Origin: Bacillota bacterium
GTDB taxonomy: Bacteria; Bacillota; Clostridia; Lachnospirales; Lachnospiraceae
DNA length: 17,099 nucleotides
Assembly (NCBI GenBank): GCA_023411555.1
Contig: JAEYOQ010000030.1
Span: forward strand, 1 to 17,099
Direction: 5' to 3'
The position numbers were made by a program, and so were the translations under genes. Every line of letters begins with the position of its first letter. Position 1 is the first letter of the stretch. Below are positions 7,976 through 15,746 of this stretch, piece after piece. The notes below the pieces were generated by a model. That model was not told where the DNA came from and made no database searches. It saw only the letters and a program-made list of their open reading frames with translations.

Positions 7976-9274
7976 ATGAAAAAAATTATAGCTACTTTAT
8001 TAGTTGTTAGTCTTGCTATAGCTTCATTTACGGCTTGCGGTAAAGAATCAACAAGTCCGGAAACTAATACAGCTGAAAATACTGCTGACACAGCAGAGAA
8101 TACAGAAGATACTGGTTTATCAGGTAAGATCGTTATTGCTACTAACATGACAAATGTAGTAGATACAACATTAAAAGATTTAGCACAAGGTTTTATGGAT
8201 GCTAATCCGGGTACAGAGATAGTTTATGAAGCAATCAAAGATTATGAGAGCGTTGTAGCAACTCGTATCTCTGGTGGAGAAGCTCCTGACATTTTCATGC
8301 AAATTGATGGTATGACTCCAAATACATTAGCAGATTATTTTCTTCCTTTAGATGATTTGGATATTAATTGGGAAAATATTTTATTCTCAAGAAATAACAC
8401 AGGTAGCGACGGACAGATCTATACCATTGCTGATAGCGTTGGCTATACTGGTATTGTTTATAATAAAGCAGCATTTAGAACTGCAGGTATTGAAAAGGTT
8501 CCAACAACGATGGAAGAGTTCTGGGTTGCTTGTGAAAAATTAAAAGCAGCAGGAATCACTCCTATGGTAACAGCTTTTAAAGATGTATGGCCTATCTATC
8601 CTTGGGTTGATTGGAATATTGCACAGTTAGCACTGAATGGAGATAGCAGAGGAAAGAATCTCTATATCGATAAAGATGAGATCTATGATGAGACTGTCTT
8701 AACCTATATGAATATCATTAGAGAAATGAATAAAAAAGGTTATCTTGAAGCTGATGTTGTATCCGCTAACTGGGATCAGTTGAAGTTAGATATGGCACAG
8801 GCTAAGGCTGGTATGTACTACATAGAGACTTGGTTCCCTCAGCAGGTTGTTGATGCTGGTGCTAACCAGGAAGACGTTGGTATGTTCCCGTTCCCTGAGG
8901 CAAAATATGTTTATTCTACAGCTGGCAAGGCTTACGGAGTTTCCAAGGATACTGAAAATCCTGATTTAGCAAAAGCTTATTTAAAATATATGATTGAAGG
9001 TGGAAAGCATGCGATAGCAGTTGCTACAATCCCTGCTGATACTACCGCTAATATCGATGATGTATTTGCTGCAGAATTAATGTCCTACGGTGTACCTGCT
9101 GGAACTAGTGATATTACTTTAACTGAATTCTTGGATATCAAAAATGAAATTGAGTTAGATGACCAAGCCTTCTTATTATCCTATGTATTAGAACCAGATG
9201 ATGCTAAGGCAAAGGCTCTTTGCGATGAATGGAATGCAAAGTGGGCTGCAGCTCGTGCTCAAATCGTAAAATAA
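7976..9274 (+). CDS. Sugar ABC transporter substrate-binding lipoprotein, 432 aa
   Basis: This is an extracytoplasmic solute-binding protein of the CUT1 (oligosaccharide) class, expected to capture oligosaccharides at the cell surface and deliver them to the two permeases downstream. It has a lipoprotein signal peptide: KK at residues 2-3, a hydrophobic stretch, and lipobox FTAC with C21 as the lipid-modified residue. A Thr/Glu/Asn-rich linker (about 25-46) precedes the globular domain, which starts at KIVIATNMTN. Length and layout are typical of SBP_bac_1/SBP_bac_8 proteins. The start is set by GGGAG (7963-7967). Aromatic residues that often stack on sugar rings are plentiful (WPIYPWVDWN, YIETWFP). 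The mannooligosaccharide ligand is inferred only from the phosphorylase genes nearby. A strong hairpin separates it from the permease genes. Confidence 0.92.
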   Translation: MKKIIATLLVVSLAIASFTACGKESTSPETNTAENTADTAENTEDTGLSGKIVIATNMTNVVDTTLKDLAQGFMDANPGTEIVYEAIKDYESVVATRISGGEAPDIFMQIDGMTPNTLADYFLPLDDLDINWENILFSRNNTGSDGQIYTIADSVGYTGIVYNKAAFRTAGIEKVPTTMEEFWVACEKLKAAGITPMVTAFKDVWPIYPWVDWNIAQLALNGDSRGKNLYIDKDEIYDETVLTYMNIIREMNKKGYLEADVVSANWDQLKLDMAQAKAGMYYIETWFPQQVVDAGANQEDVGMFPFPEAKYVYSTAGKAYGVSKDTENPDLAKAYLKYMIEGGKHAIAVATIPADTTANIDDVFAAELMSYGVPAGTSDITLTEFLDIKNEIELDDQAFLLSYVLEPDDAKAKALCDEWNAKWAAARAQIVK

Positions 9275-9328
9275 ACTGTATTGATCATAATGATAACTTA
9301 CAGGTTTCATTAATCAATTATAACAAAC

Positions 9329-9362
9329 TTTTCTGCTGCATTTTATAAAATGCAGCAGAAAA
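9329..9362 (+). repeat. Perfect 34-base palindrome between binding-protein and permease genes
   Basis: TTTTCTGCTGCATTTT at 9329-9344 is repeated inverted up to 9362 with no mismatch. No T-run follows. In many binding-protein-dependent importers a hairpin at this place protects the 3' end of the binding-protein message or stops part of the transcripts, giving more binding protein than permease. That role is inferred here from position and structure. Confidence 0.8.
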
Positions 9363-9386
9363 TCTTTAAGGGAATGAGGACTATCC

Positions 9387-10259
9387 ATGAAGAGTAAGGT
9401 GAAAGACAAAATCACAGTAACAGGGTTTCTCCTGATACCGGTAATACTATTGATCATGTTTTCCTATTATCCATTATACAAATTATTTCAGATAAGTTTA
9501 TCTGACTGGAACGGATTATCTTCTGATATTAAGATAATAGGTTTTAAGAATTTTAAAGATGTTTTAGGTGGAAAAGAATATCTAGCTACTATTTGGAACA
9601 ATATGGCTTATGTAATAATAGCTATTATACAGCAATTTGTAGGATTATTTTTAGCGATACTTTTAGATAGTAATTTGAAGTTGAAAAAGACATTTAGAGC
9701 AATTATATTTATGCCTTATATTATCAATGGTGTTGCGGTTGCTTTTATGTTCAATTATATGTATGATTTTACGAATTCCCCGATTAATATGGTACTAAAG
9801 GCTGTAGGACTTGAAGAGCACATGATACGCTTCATCAGCATGGATTATGGTTCGAACTTTTCGCTAGCCTTTATCGGTTTTTGGAAGTATGTCGGATTTA
9901 CGATGGTAATCTTTCTTGCTGCCTTACAATCTATTTCTAAAGAAATTTATGAAGCAGCGAGAGTAGATGGAGCCGGTTTCTTTCGATTGATACGCCACAT
10001 AACTTTTCCGAATATCAAGAACATGTTCCAAATATCTATCCTGTTAAGTATCAATGGATCACTGCAGGCTTATTTGGAGCCTTTCGTAATTACCAAGGGT
10101 GGACCGAATGGAAGAACTTCTACGGTTATCGTAAAATCCTTGGAGTTGGCATTCCAATACAATAAGTATGGAAAAGCAGCAGCGTTAGGTGTTGTATTAT
10201 TATTTATCATTCTGTTGATAGTCGTAGTACAAAGAACATTGTTAAAGGAGAGTGATTAA
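9387..10259 (+). CDS. ABC sugar transporter permease, MalF/LacF-like, 290 aa
   Basis: An integral membrane subunit of the CUT1 importer. It shows about six hydrophobic segments, beginning with TGFLLIPVILLIMFSYYP near residue 14, and the cytoplasmic EAA loop EAARVDGAGFFRLIRHITFP that docks the ATPase. This places it in BPD_transp_1 (PF00528). GAGGA at 9376-9380 lies six bases before the ATG. It follows the binding-protein gene by 112 bases and overlaps the next permease gene by one base (TAATG). No ATPase gene is present in the window, so a shared MsmK/MalK-type ATPase encoded elsewhere must energise it. Confidence 0.93.
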   Translation: MKSKVKDKITVTGFLLIPVILLIMFSYYPLYKLFQISLSDWNGLSSDIKIIGFKNFKDVLGGKEYLATIWNNMAYVIIAIIQQFVGLFLAILLDSNLKLKKTFRAIIFMPYIINGVAVAFMFNYMYDFTNSPINMVLKAVGLEEHMIRFISMDYGSNFSLAFIGFWKYVGFTMVIFLAALQSISKEIYEAARVDGAGFFRLIRHITFPNIKNMFQISILLSINGSLQAYLEPFVITKGGPNGRTSTVIVKSLELAFQYNKYGKAAALGVVLLFIILLIVVVQRTLLKESD

Positions 10260-11152
10260 TGATGAAAATGAAGATAGTTCCCATTAAAAAAAATAAAAAT
10301 TCAGATTCGTCAGAGAATACAAATACCTTCACAATCGCTAATCCTGTAGGAAGGCTTTTGTGCTACTTATTTATCGCTTTTATGCTGCTTCTGATTTTAG
10401 CTCCGCTGGCTATCGTACTCAATATCTCCTTAAAGGATAATGCAGAATACATGGCAAAAGGAGTATATTCCTTACCGGAGAATATATTTAACTTAAGCAA
10501 TTTTATCAATGCATATAAGCTTGGTGGCTTTGGTGAGGGCTTTTTGAATACGTTTTTATTAGTTGCCTTTAGCGTTCCAATCGCCATTGTTTTTGGAACT
10601 ATGGTTGCCTATGCATTGGGAAGATTTGATTTTAAGCTAAAAAAATTACTTTTCGCAGCTTTCTTGTTTCCAACCTTTGTTCCAACCATGACAGTGACCA
10701 TCGCAACTTTTACATTGATTAAAAATCTAGGATTATATAATTCATTTTTAGCAGGTATTATTTTGTACGTAGGAACTGATATTATGCAGATTTATATTTT
10801 CCTACAGTTTATTAGTCAAATTCCGGTTGCGTTGGATGAAAGTGCTCGTATTGATGGAGCATCCAGACTAAGGATCTATTATAGTATTATTCTGCCTCAG
10901 TTAAAACCGGCAATTGCTACGACTGTTATTCTGAAATTATTGGGAATATATAACGACTTCTTTACGCCATATATGTATATGCCAAAGATTAAGACTGCTG
11001 CAACCTCCCTTAATACTTTTGCAGGTGATCGAATGGCGGATTGGCCTTTAATGTCGGCTGCAATTATATTGATTGCCATCCCTACGATTTTCATTTATAT
11101 CTTTTTGCAGAATTACATTATTAGTGGTGTAACGGATGGTGCGGTTAAATAA
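10259..11152 (+). CDS. ABC sugar transporter permease, MalG/LacG-like, 297 aa
   Basis: The second membrane subunit of the importer, pairing with the preceding permease. A polar, lysine-rich N-terminal tail of about 28 residues precedes the first membrane segment (LLCYLFIAFMLLLILAPLAI). The EAA loop is ESARIDGASRLRIYYSIILP. It belongs to BPD_transp_1 and its length is normal. The ATG at 10259 overlaps the upstream stop by one base, with AAGGAG at 10245-10250; a second ATG at 10262 is equally possible. The chemoreceptor gene begins 30 bases after its stop, so the two are very likely co-transcribed. Confidence 0.93.
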   Translation: MMKMKIVPIKKNKNSDSSENTNTFTIANPVGRLLCYLFIAFMLLLILAPLAIVLNISLKDNAEYMAKGVYSLPENIFNLSNFINAYKLGGFGEGFLNTFLLVAFSVPIAIVFGTMVAYALGRFDFKLKKLLFAAFLFPTFVPTMTVTIATFTLIKNLGLYNSFLAGIILYVGTDIMQIYIFLQFISQIPVALDESARIDGASRLRIYYSIILPQLKPAIATTVILKLLGIYNDFFTPYMYMPKIKTAATSLNTFAGDRMADWPLMSAAIILIAIPTIFIYIFLQNYIISGVTDGAVK

Positions 11153-11182
11153 GCACCCAATAATAGAGAGGTAAATGATAAG

Positions 11183-13243
11183 TTGAAATTCCTTAAAATT
11201 AGATCGATTAAACTAAAACTAATTCTATCCTTTTGCATACCGATTATCTTAATTATTGTGCTGGGCGTAATTACCTATTCAAAAGCATCCAGTGTTATTA
11301 TCAATAATTATAAAATATCAGCTACGCAGACGATAGAGGCTAACGGTAATTATCTGGAGTTAGTTTTTGATAATCTGGAGGCGAAGTCGAACCAAATTGT
11401 CAACAATGGGAATATCACGAAATATTATGGTGGAACCTTAACTAAAAACAGTAAAGAGGAATACGAAGCATACAATGGAACTCGAAATGATTTACTTGCA
11501 ATGGTAGCAGCAGATAAATTCATCTTTTCCATTAATATTATTTCTACAGAGAATGAACCGATCTCTACCTATGCCAATTTTACTTCTGATGAGTATAAAG
11601 AATATATTAATTCAGAAGAGGCACTTCTATTTTCTAATACAGGTAAAAAGATGATTTGGTCGGGATATCATGATTTTCTGGATGATACTCTTAAGGTATC
11701 GAAAGATAAATATGCGATGTCCCTAACGAGACAATTGCTTCGAACAAAGAGTAATAAGTTACTTGGCTATGTAATCATGGATATCGATTTTGAAAGTATC
11801 CAAAACATATTAAATGGTATTAATTTTGGTGATGATAGCAGTGTTGCATTTGCTTCTGGGGATGGAAGAATCCATACGAAGGAGACGGTAGAGGAAAAGG
11901 GTGCTTCTGTAATAAAGGATATTGATAAGGAAGCGTTTTTTCAAGAGAGTTTGCTTGGTGAGGATGAAAGCGGATCCAGAGACATTACCTATAATAACGA
12001 AAAATATTTATTTGTTTATACGAAGATTGGTGAAAGTGGTTCTACTCTATATAGTTTAATACCAGAATCAACGATTCTTGATCAAGTATCGGATATTAAA
12101 AGTATTACAGTTGGAATCGTTGTTTTAGCAGTGATTATTGCATTAGTTGTCTGTACCTTGATTTCTACCGGTCTCAGCTCAACCATTAAGAATATCATAT
12201 CAGGTGTTAAGAAAGCTGCGGTTGGTGACTTGACGGTAACCTTTGAGACCAAGCGTAAGGATGAATTTGAACTACTGATTAATAGTTTGTCAGATATGAT
12301 ATTGAGCATGAAAGGACTTATTGAAAAGACAGTCCAAGTATCCTTGGCGGTTAAAAATTCTGCGCATATCGTTGGAGACACTGCCGGAAGCTTCATTAAA
12401 TCATCGAAGAATATTGCGGCTTCTCTTGGAGATATTGAACAAGGATCCTATCAACAAGCATCCGACGCTGAGAATTGTCTTTCTATGATGGATAATTTAT
12501 CCGCAAAAATTGGTGAAGTATATAATAATACAGAAGAAATTAACCTCATTGCAGATAATACAAAAACGATTGTCAGTACCGGTGTGGATACGATTGGGGT
12601 TCTGGAGGATAGAATTACAGATACCTCTGATATGTCGAAGTTATTAACGGATGAGATTGCATATATGAAAAAGGATGTCAGTTCCATAGGTGAGATCATT
12701 CAAATGATTAATTATATTGCTGATCAAACTAATTTACTATCTTTAAATGCATCGATTGAAGCAGCAAGAGCGGGTCAAGCAGGCAGAGGCTTTGCTGTAG
12801 TTGCAGATGAAATAAGAAAATTAGCCGAACAGTCAATCAATGCAGCAAGTAAGGTAGATGAGAACATTACCAGAATTAACTCCAGAACAAATAACATGGT
12901 GGAAATCGCAAATAAAACGGTAGTCGTTGTCGAATCTCAAGAGCAAGCGCTTTCAGATACCGTTCATATCTTTCATCGAATTGATGAGCAAGTAGATAAT
13001 TTAGTTCAATTCCTTCAAAAGATATCGGAAGGAGTTGTAACAGTAGAGGAAGTGAAAACAAATACCTTGAGCTCTATTGAGAGTATCTCTTCTATCATTG
13101 AGGAAGCTTCCGCAGTGACCGGAGAGGTGAATTCTACTGCCCAAAGACAATTGAATCTAGCAGAAGAACTCAATAATGCAACCAAGCAGATGGAAATAGA
13201 TTCCGATACATTGGAAGCGGCAATTGAATTATTTACGATTTAA
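11183..13243 (+). CDS. Methyl-accepting chemotaxis protein co-transcribed with the sugar importer, 686 aa
   Basis: A transmembrane chemoreceptor that would signal to CheA/CheW. It has a membrane segment at about 12-32, an extracytoplasmic sensor region of about 275 residues (dCache-like by length and layout), a second membrane segment (about 308-330), a HAMP region (about 330-382) and a long coiled-coil signalling domain. The conserved hairpin tip is clear at about 507-548, including NLLSLNASIEAARAGQAGRG and FAVVADEIRKLAEQS. There is no C-terminal CheR/CheB-docking pentapeptide of the NWETF type. The start is TTG at 11183, with AGAGAGG about 11 bases upstream; the nearby ATG at 11174 runs into a stop at once. 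Its place as fourth gene of the importer operon suggests a sensed ligand shared with, or presented by, the binding protein (inference). A terminator follows. Confidence 0.93.
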   Translation: MKFLKIRSIKLKLILSFCIPIILIIVLGVITYSKASSVIINNYKISATQTIEANGNYLELVFDNLEAKSNQIVNNGNITKYYGGTLTKNSKEEYEAYNGTRNDLLAMVAADKFIFSINIISTENEPISTYANFTSDEYKEYINSEEALLFSNTGKKMIWSGYHDFLDDTLKVSKDKYAMSLTRQLLRTKSNKLLGYVIMDIDFESIQNILNGINFGDDSSVAFASGDGRIHTKETVEEKGASVIKDIDKEAFFQESLLGEDESGSRDITYNNEKYLFVYTKIGESGSTLYSLIPESTILDQVSDIKSITVGIVVLAVIIALVVCTLISTGLSSTIKNIISGVKKAAVGDLTVTFETKRKDEFELLINSLSDMILSMKGLIEKTVQVSLAVKNSAHIVGDTAGSFIKSSKNIAASLGDIEQGSYQQASDAENCLSMMDNLSAKIGEVYNNTEEINLIADNTKTIVSTGVDTIGVLEDRITDTSDMSKLLTDEIAYMKKDVSSIGEIIQMINYIADQTNLLSLNASIEAARAGQAGRGFAVVADEIRKLAEQSINAASKVDENITRINSRTNNMVEIANKTVVVVESQEQALSDTVHIFHRIDEQVDNLVQFLQKISEGVVTVEEVKTNTLSSIESISSIIEEASAVTGEVNSTAQRQLNLAEELNNATKQMEIDSDTLEAAIELFTI

Positions 13244-13276
13244 TAATCAAAATCAGCAAAAAGAGTAAACCATAGG

Positions 13277-13318
13277 GAGTCTTCATACAAAACTTTAATT
13301 ATTGTGTGAAGACTCTTT
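13277..13318 (+). terminator. Terminator of the importer-chemoreceptor operon
   Basis: GAGTCTTCATACA (13277-13289) pairs with TGTGTGAAGACTC (13303-13315) over 13 positions with one G-T pair, followed by TTTG. The T-run is short, so read-through into the third operon is possible. Confidence 0.75.
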
Positions 13319-13400
13319 GCTATTGTATAGGTAGTTATTGCTTCGCTATCCGCTCGGGCGAGAAGGGGGAGCAAGCGGACGCTTTCTTTGTTTCTAAAAA

Positions 13401-13456
13401 ATTGTATATAAATACAAACTAGGGCAATTAAAGTAATAACATTATTATGCTAACAT
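13401..13456 (+). promoter_or_regulatory. Operator box and extended -10 promoter of the phosphorylase-epimerase operon
   Basis: TTGTATATAAATACAAA (13402-13418) is identical to the box before the first GH130 gene, and the next 13 bases differ at only three positions. The -10 element TAACAT (13451-13456), preceded by TG and one base, begins 49 bases after the box start, as in the other two promoters. The -35 region is weak. The expected start of transcription is near 13463, with AGGAGG at 13495-13500 serving the ATG at 13508. Confidence 0.6.
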
Positions 13457-13507
13457 GATAAGAGATAATGTATCTAATATTCGATAATAGTATCAGGAGG
13501 ATGTAAT

Positions 13508-14524
13508 ATGAGTGAGATTAAAATATTAGGAAACGAACTTAACAATATTCCGTGGCAAGAGAAACCCGAAGGTTGTACTGATGTAATGTGGAGACATATT
13601 GGAAATCCGATTATGGGAAGGAATGAAACCCCTAAGTCTTCCAGAATATATAATAGTGCTATATTACCTTACCAAGGGAAGTTTGTTGGTATATTTCGTG
13701 CGGATCATAAGGATGGTATCCCCCAGCTACATGTAGGATATAGTGATGATGGTATAAAGTGGAACATTGAGGATGAAGAAATAAACTGGGTGGATGAGAA
13801 TAATCAGGAATATAAGACAGGTTATGCTTACGATCCCCGTTTAGTGGAGATAGAGGGTAGCTATTATATTGTTTGGTGTACGGATTTTGGCGGTCCGACC
13901 ATAGGATTAGGTGTTACGAAAGATTTTAAATCCTTTGTACGCTTGGAAAATTCCTTTATTCCTTTTAACCGAAACGGTGTCCTATTCCCCAAAAAGATCA
14001 ATGGTAATTATGCTATGCTTAGCAGACCCAGTGATAGTGGACATACACCCTTTGGTGATATCTTTTTAAGCTATAGTCCTGATCTAGTGTTCTGGGGTAA
14101 GCATCGTAGGGTGATGACCAGCGGTCATACCTGGTGGCAGGGAACAAAAATCGGAGCAGGTGCTGTACCGATTGAGACATCAGAGGGATGGCTGCTCTTT
14201 TACCATGGTGTGAATGGAACCTGTAACGGTTTCGTATACAGTATAGGTGCAGCAATACTGGATAAGGAGAATCCATCAAAAGTATTATATCGAACCAAAG
14301 ATTATATCATGACACCGGAGATGGATTATGAAGTAACGGGGTTTGTACCTAATGTAACCTTCCCTTGCTCTGCGTTATGTGATGCTGCTACCGGAAGAAT
14401 TGCAATTTATTATGGGGCAGCAGATACCTGTCTTGGTATTGCTTATACAACAGTAGACGAGTTAGTGAACCATATTAAAGATAATTCCTTCTTATTACCT
14501 GGAGATGCTCAGGAGTATCGCTAG
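13508..14524 (+). CDS. Beta-1,4-mannooligosaccharide phosphorylase (GH130_2), 338 aa
   Basis: It is expected to cleave the non-reducing mannose of beta-1,4-mannooligosaccharides with phosphate, giving mannose 1-phosphate and a shorter chain (EC 2.4.1.319). The N-terminal NNIPWQEKPEG, NPIMGRN, FIPFNRNGVLFPKKING, AMLSRPSDSGHTPFGDIF and TKIGAG segments match my recollection of GH130_2 enzymes such as R. albus RaMP2 and the N-glycan enzyme UhgbMP. Visible functional residues are D109 in YDPRL (proton donor), the phosphate-site residues R155, R173 and K214, and H233 in FYHGV. Activity on mannosyl-N-acetylglucosamine (EC 2.4.1.320) cannot be excluded from sequence alone, but the epimerase and GH130_1 genes in the same operon favour mannan oligosaccharides. 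It is cytoplasmic, with no signal peptide. It is the first gene of a three-gene operon; the next start is 55 bases away. Confidence 0.88.
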   Translation: MSEIKILGNELNNIPWQEKPEGCTDVMWRHIGNPIMGRNETPKSSRIYNSAILPYQGKFVGIFRADHKDGIPQLHVGYSDDGIKWNIEDEEINWVDENNQEYKTGYAYDPRLVEIEGSYYIVWCTDFGGPTIGLGVTKDFKSFVRLENSFIPFNRNGVLFPKKINGNYAMLSRPSDSGHTPFGDIFLSYSPDLVFWGKHRRVMTSGHTWWQGTKIGAGAVPIETSEGWLLFYHGVNGTCNGFVYSIGAAILDKENPSKVLYRTKDYIMTPEMDYEVTGFVPNVTFPCSALCDAATGRIAIYYGAADTCLGIAYTTVDELVNHIKDNSFLLPGDAQEYR

Positions 14525-14579
14525 GAGCAGCTCATTGGTGACATATAGATATTAATCGGATCAATATGGAGGTAGACGA

Positions 14580-15746
14580 TTGAAATTCGAAATGCAACAA
14601 CAACTGGATCATGTCATCCTACCCTACTGGAAAGGGTTAGTTGATCGAAGAATGGGTGGCTATTATGGATTTGTTGATTATGATTTGAAGATAGATGAAC
14701 AAGCAGATAAAGGTGTAATTCTTAACAGTAGAATATTGTGGTTTTTCTCAAATGCTTACTTGAACACAAGAGAGGAAAATCTACTTTTCTATGCAAAGCA
14801 TGCCTATGATTTCTTAATCGAGCATTGCCTGGATCAGGAGTATGGCGGTGTATACTGGATGATGACTTATGATGGTAAGGTAAAGGAAGATATCAAGCAT
14901 ACCTATAATCAGGCATTTGCTATTTATGCATTAAGTGCATATTATGAAGCATCAAAGGAAGAAAAAGCGTTAGATGCTGCCTTTAGATTATTTAACCTCA
15001 TAGAGGAGAAATGTACTGACGATTACGGATATCTGGAGGCCTTCAGCAGGGATTGGATTATTATTGATAATGAAAAGTTATCGGAAAATGGGCTATTAGC
15101 AGATAAGACGATGAATACCTTATTGCATGTCTTGGAAGCTTATACCTTATTATACAAAGTATCAAAGGACGACAAGGTAAAGGAAAAGCTGATACATATT
15201 TTAGAATTATTCCGAACAAAGGTATACGATTCAAAGAAGGTGCGTCTGGAGGTGTTTTTCAACGAAAGAATGGAGAGCATCACTGACCTTCACTCTTATG
15301 GCCACGATATCGAAGCGTCCTGGCTCCTTGATGAGGCTTGCCAGGTAATTGGTGAAAGCAACATCACTGAGGCTACCAAGGAATATACCAATGTTATTGC
15401 CAACAGCATCCTCAAATGTGCCATGGATGGCGATACAGTTCTTAACGAGTGCTTCTTAGGTGAAGTTGATAAAACAAGAGTATGGTGGGTACAAGCAGAA
15501 GCTGTTGTAGGATTTTATAATGCATATGAGAAGACCGGGCAAGAAGTTTATCTGGAGGCATCAAAACGCATCTGGAATTTCATAAAGACCTACTTTATTG
15601 ATCAAAGACCTGGTTCTGAGTGGTTTTGGGATTTGGATGAGAACAACCATCCCAGCAGTCATAAGCCAATTACCGAACCTTGGAAATGCCCTTATCACAA
15701 CGGTCGTATGTGTTTTGAAATAATTAGGAGGATGAAGCATGTTTGA
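14580..15746 (+). CDS. Cellobiose 2-epimerase (AGE superfamily), 388 aa
   Basis: It epimerises the reducing-end sugar of beta-1,4-linked disaccharides at C2; here it would convert mannobiose to 4-O-beta-mannosylglucose (EC 5.1.3.11). The (alpha/alpha)6-barrel signature is visible throughout: DKGVILNSRILWFFSNAY, EYGGVYWMM, SENGLLADKTMN, DLHSYGHDIEASWLLDEA with H242, KTRVWWVQAEAVVGF, and PWKCPYHNGRMC with H373. These histidines align with the catalytic pair recalled for the R. albus enzyme (His243 and His374). Length is normal. The start is a TTG at 14580 because GGAGG (14568-14572) is seven bases upstream; the ATG four codons later is too far from it. The gene ends within the next gene, overlapping by eight bases, which suggests translational coupling. 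No export signal. Confidence 0.94.
   Translation: MKFEMQQQLDHVILPYWKGLVDRRMGGYYGFVDYDLKIDEQADKGVILNSRILWFFSNAYLNTREENLLFYAKHAYDFLIEHCLDQEYGGVYWMMTYDGKVKEDIKHTYNQAFAIYALSAYYEASKEEKALDAAFRLFNLIEEKCTDDYGYLEAFSRDWIIIDNEKLSENGLLADKTMNTLLHVLEAYTLLYKVSKDDKVKEKLIHILELFRTKVYDSKKVRLEVFFNERMESITDLHSYGHDIEASWLLDEACQVIGESNITEATKEYTNVIANSILKCAMDGDTVLNECFLGEVDKTRVWWVQAEAVVGFYNAYEKTGQEVYLEASKRIWNFIKTYFIDQRPGSEWFWDLDENNHPSSHKPITEPWKCPYHNGRMCFEIIRRMKHV

Noticed and set aside
12082..13061. Minus-strand open frames opposite the chemoreceptor gene
   Set aside because: They lie antisense to an intact, well-conserved gene and show no family features or ribosome binding sites.
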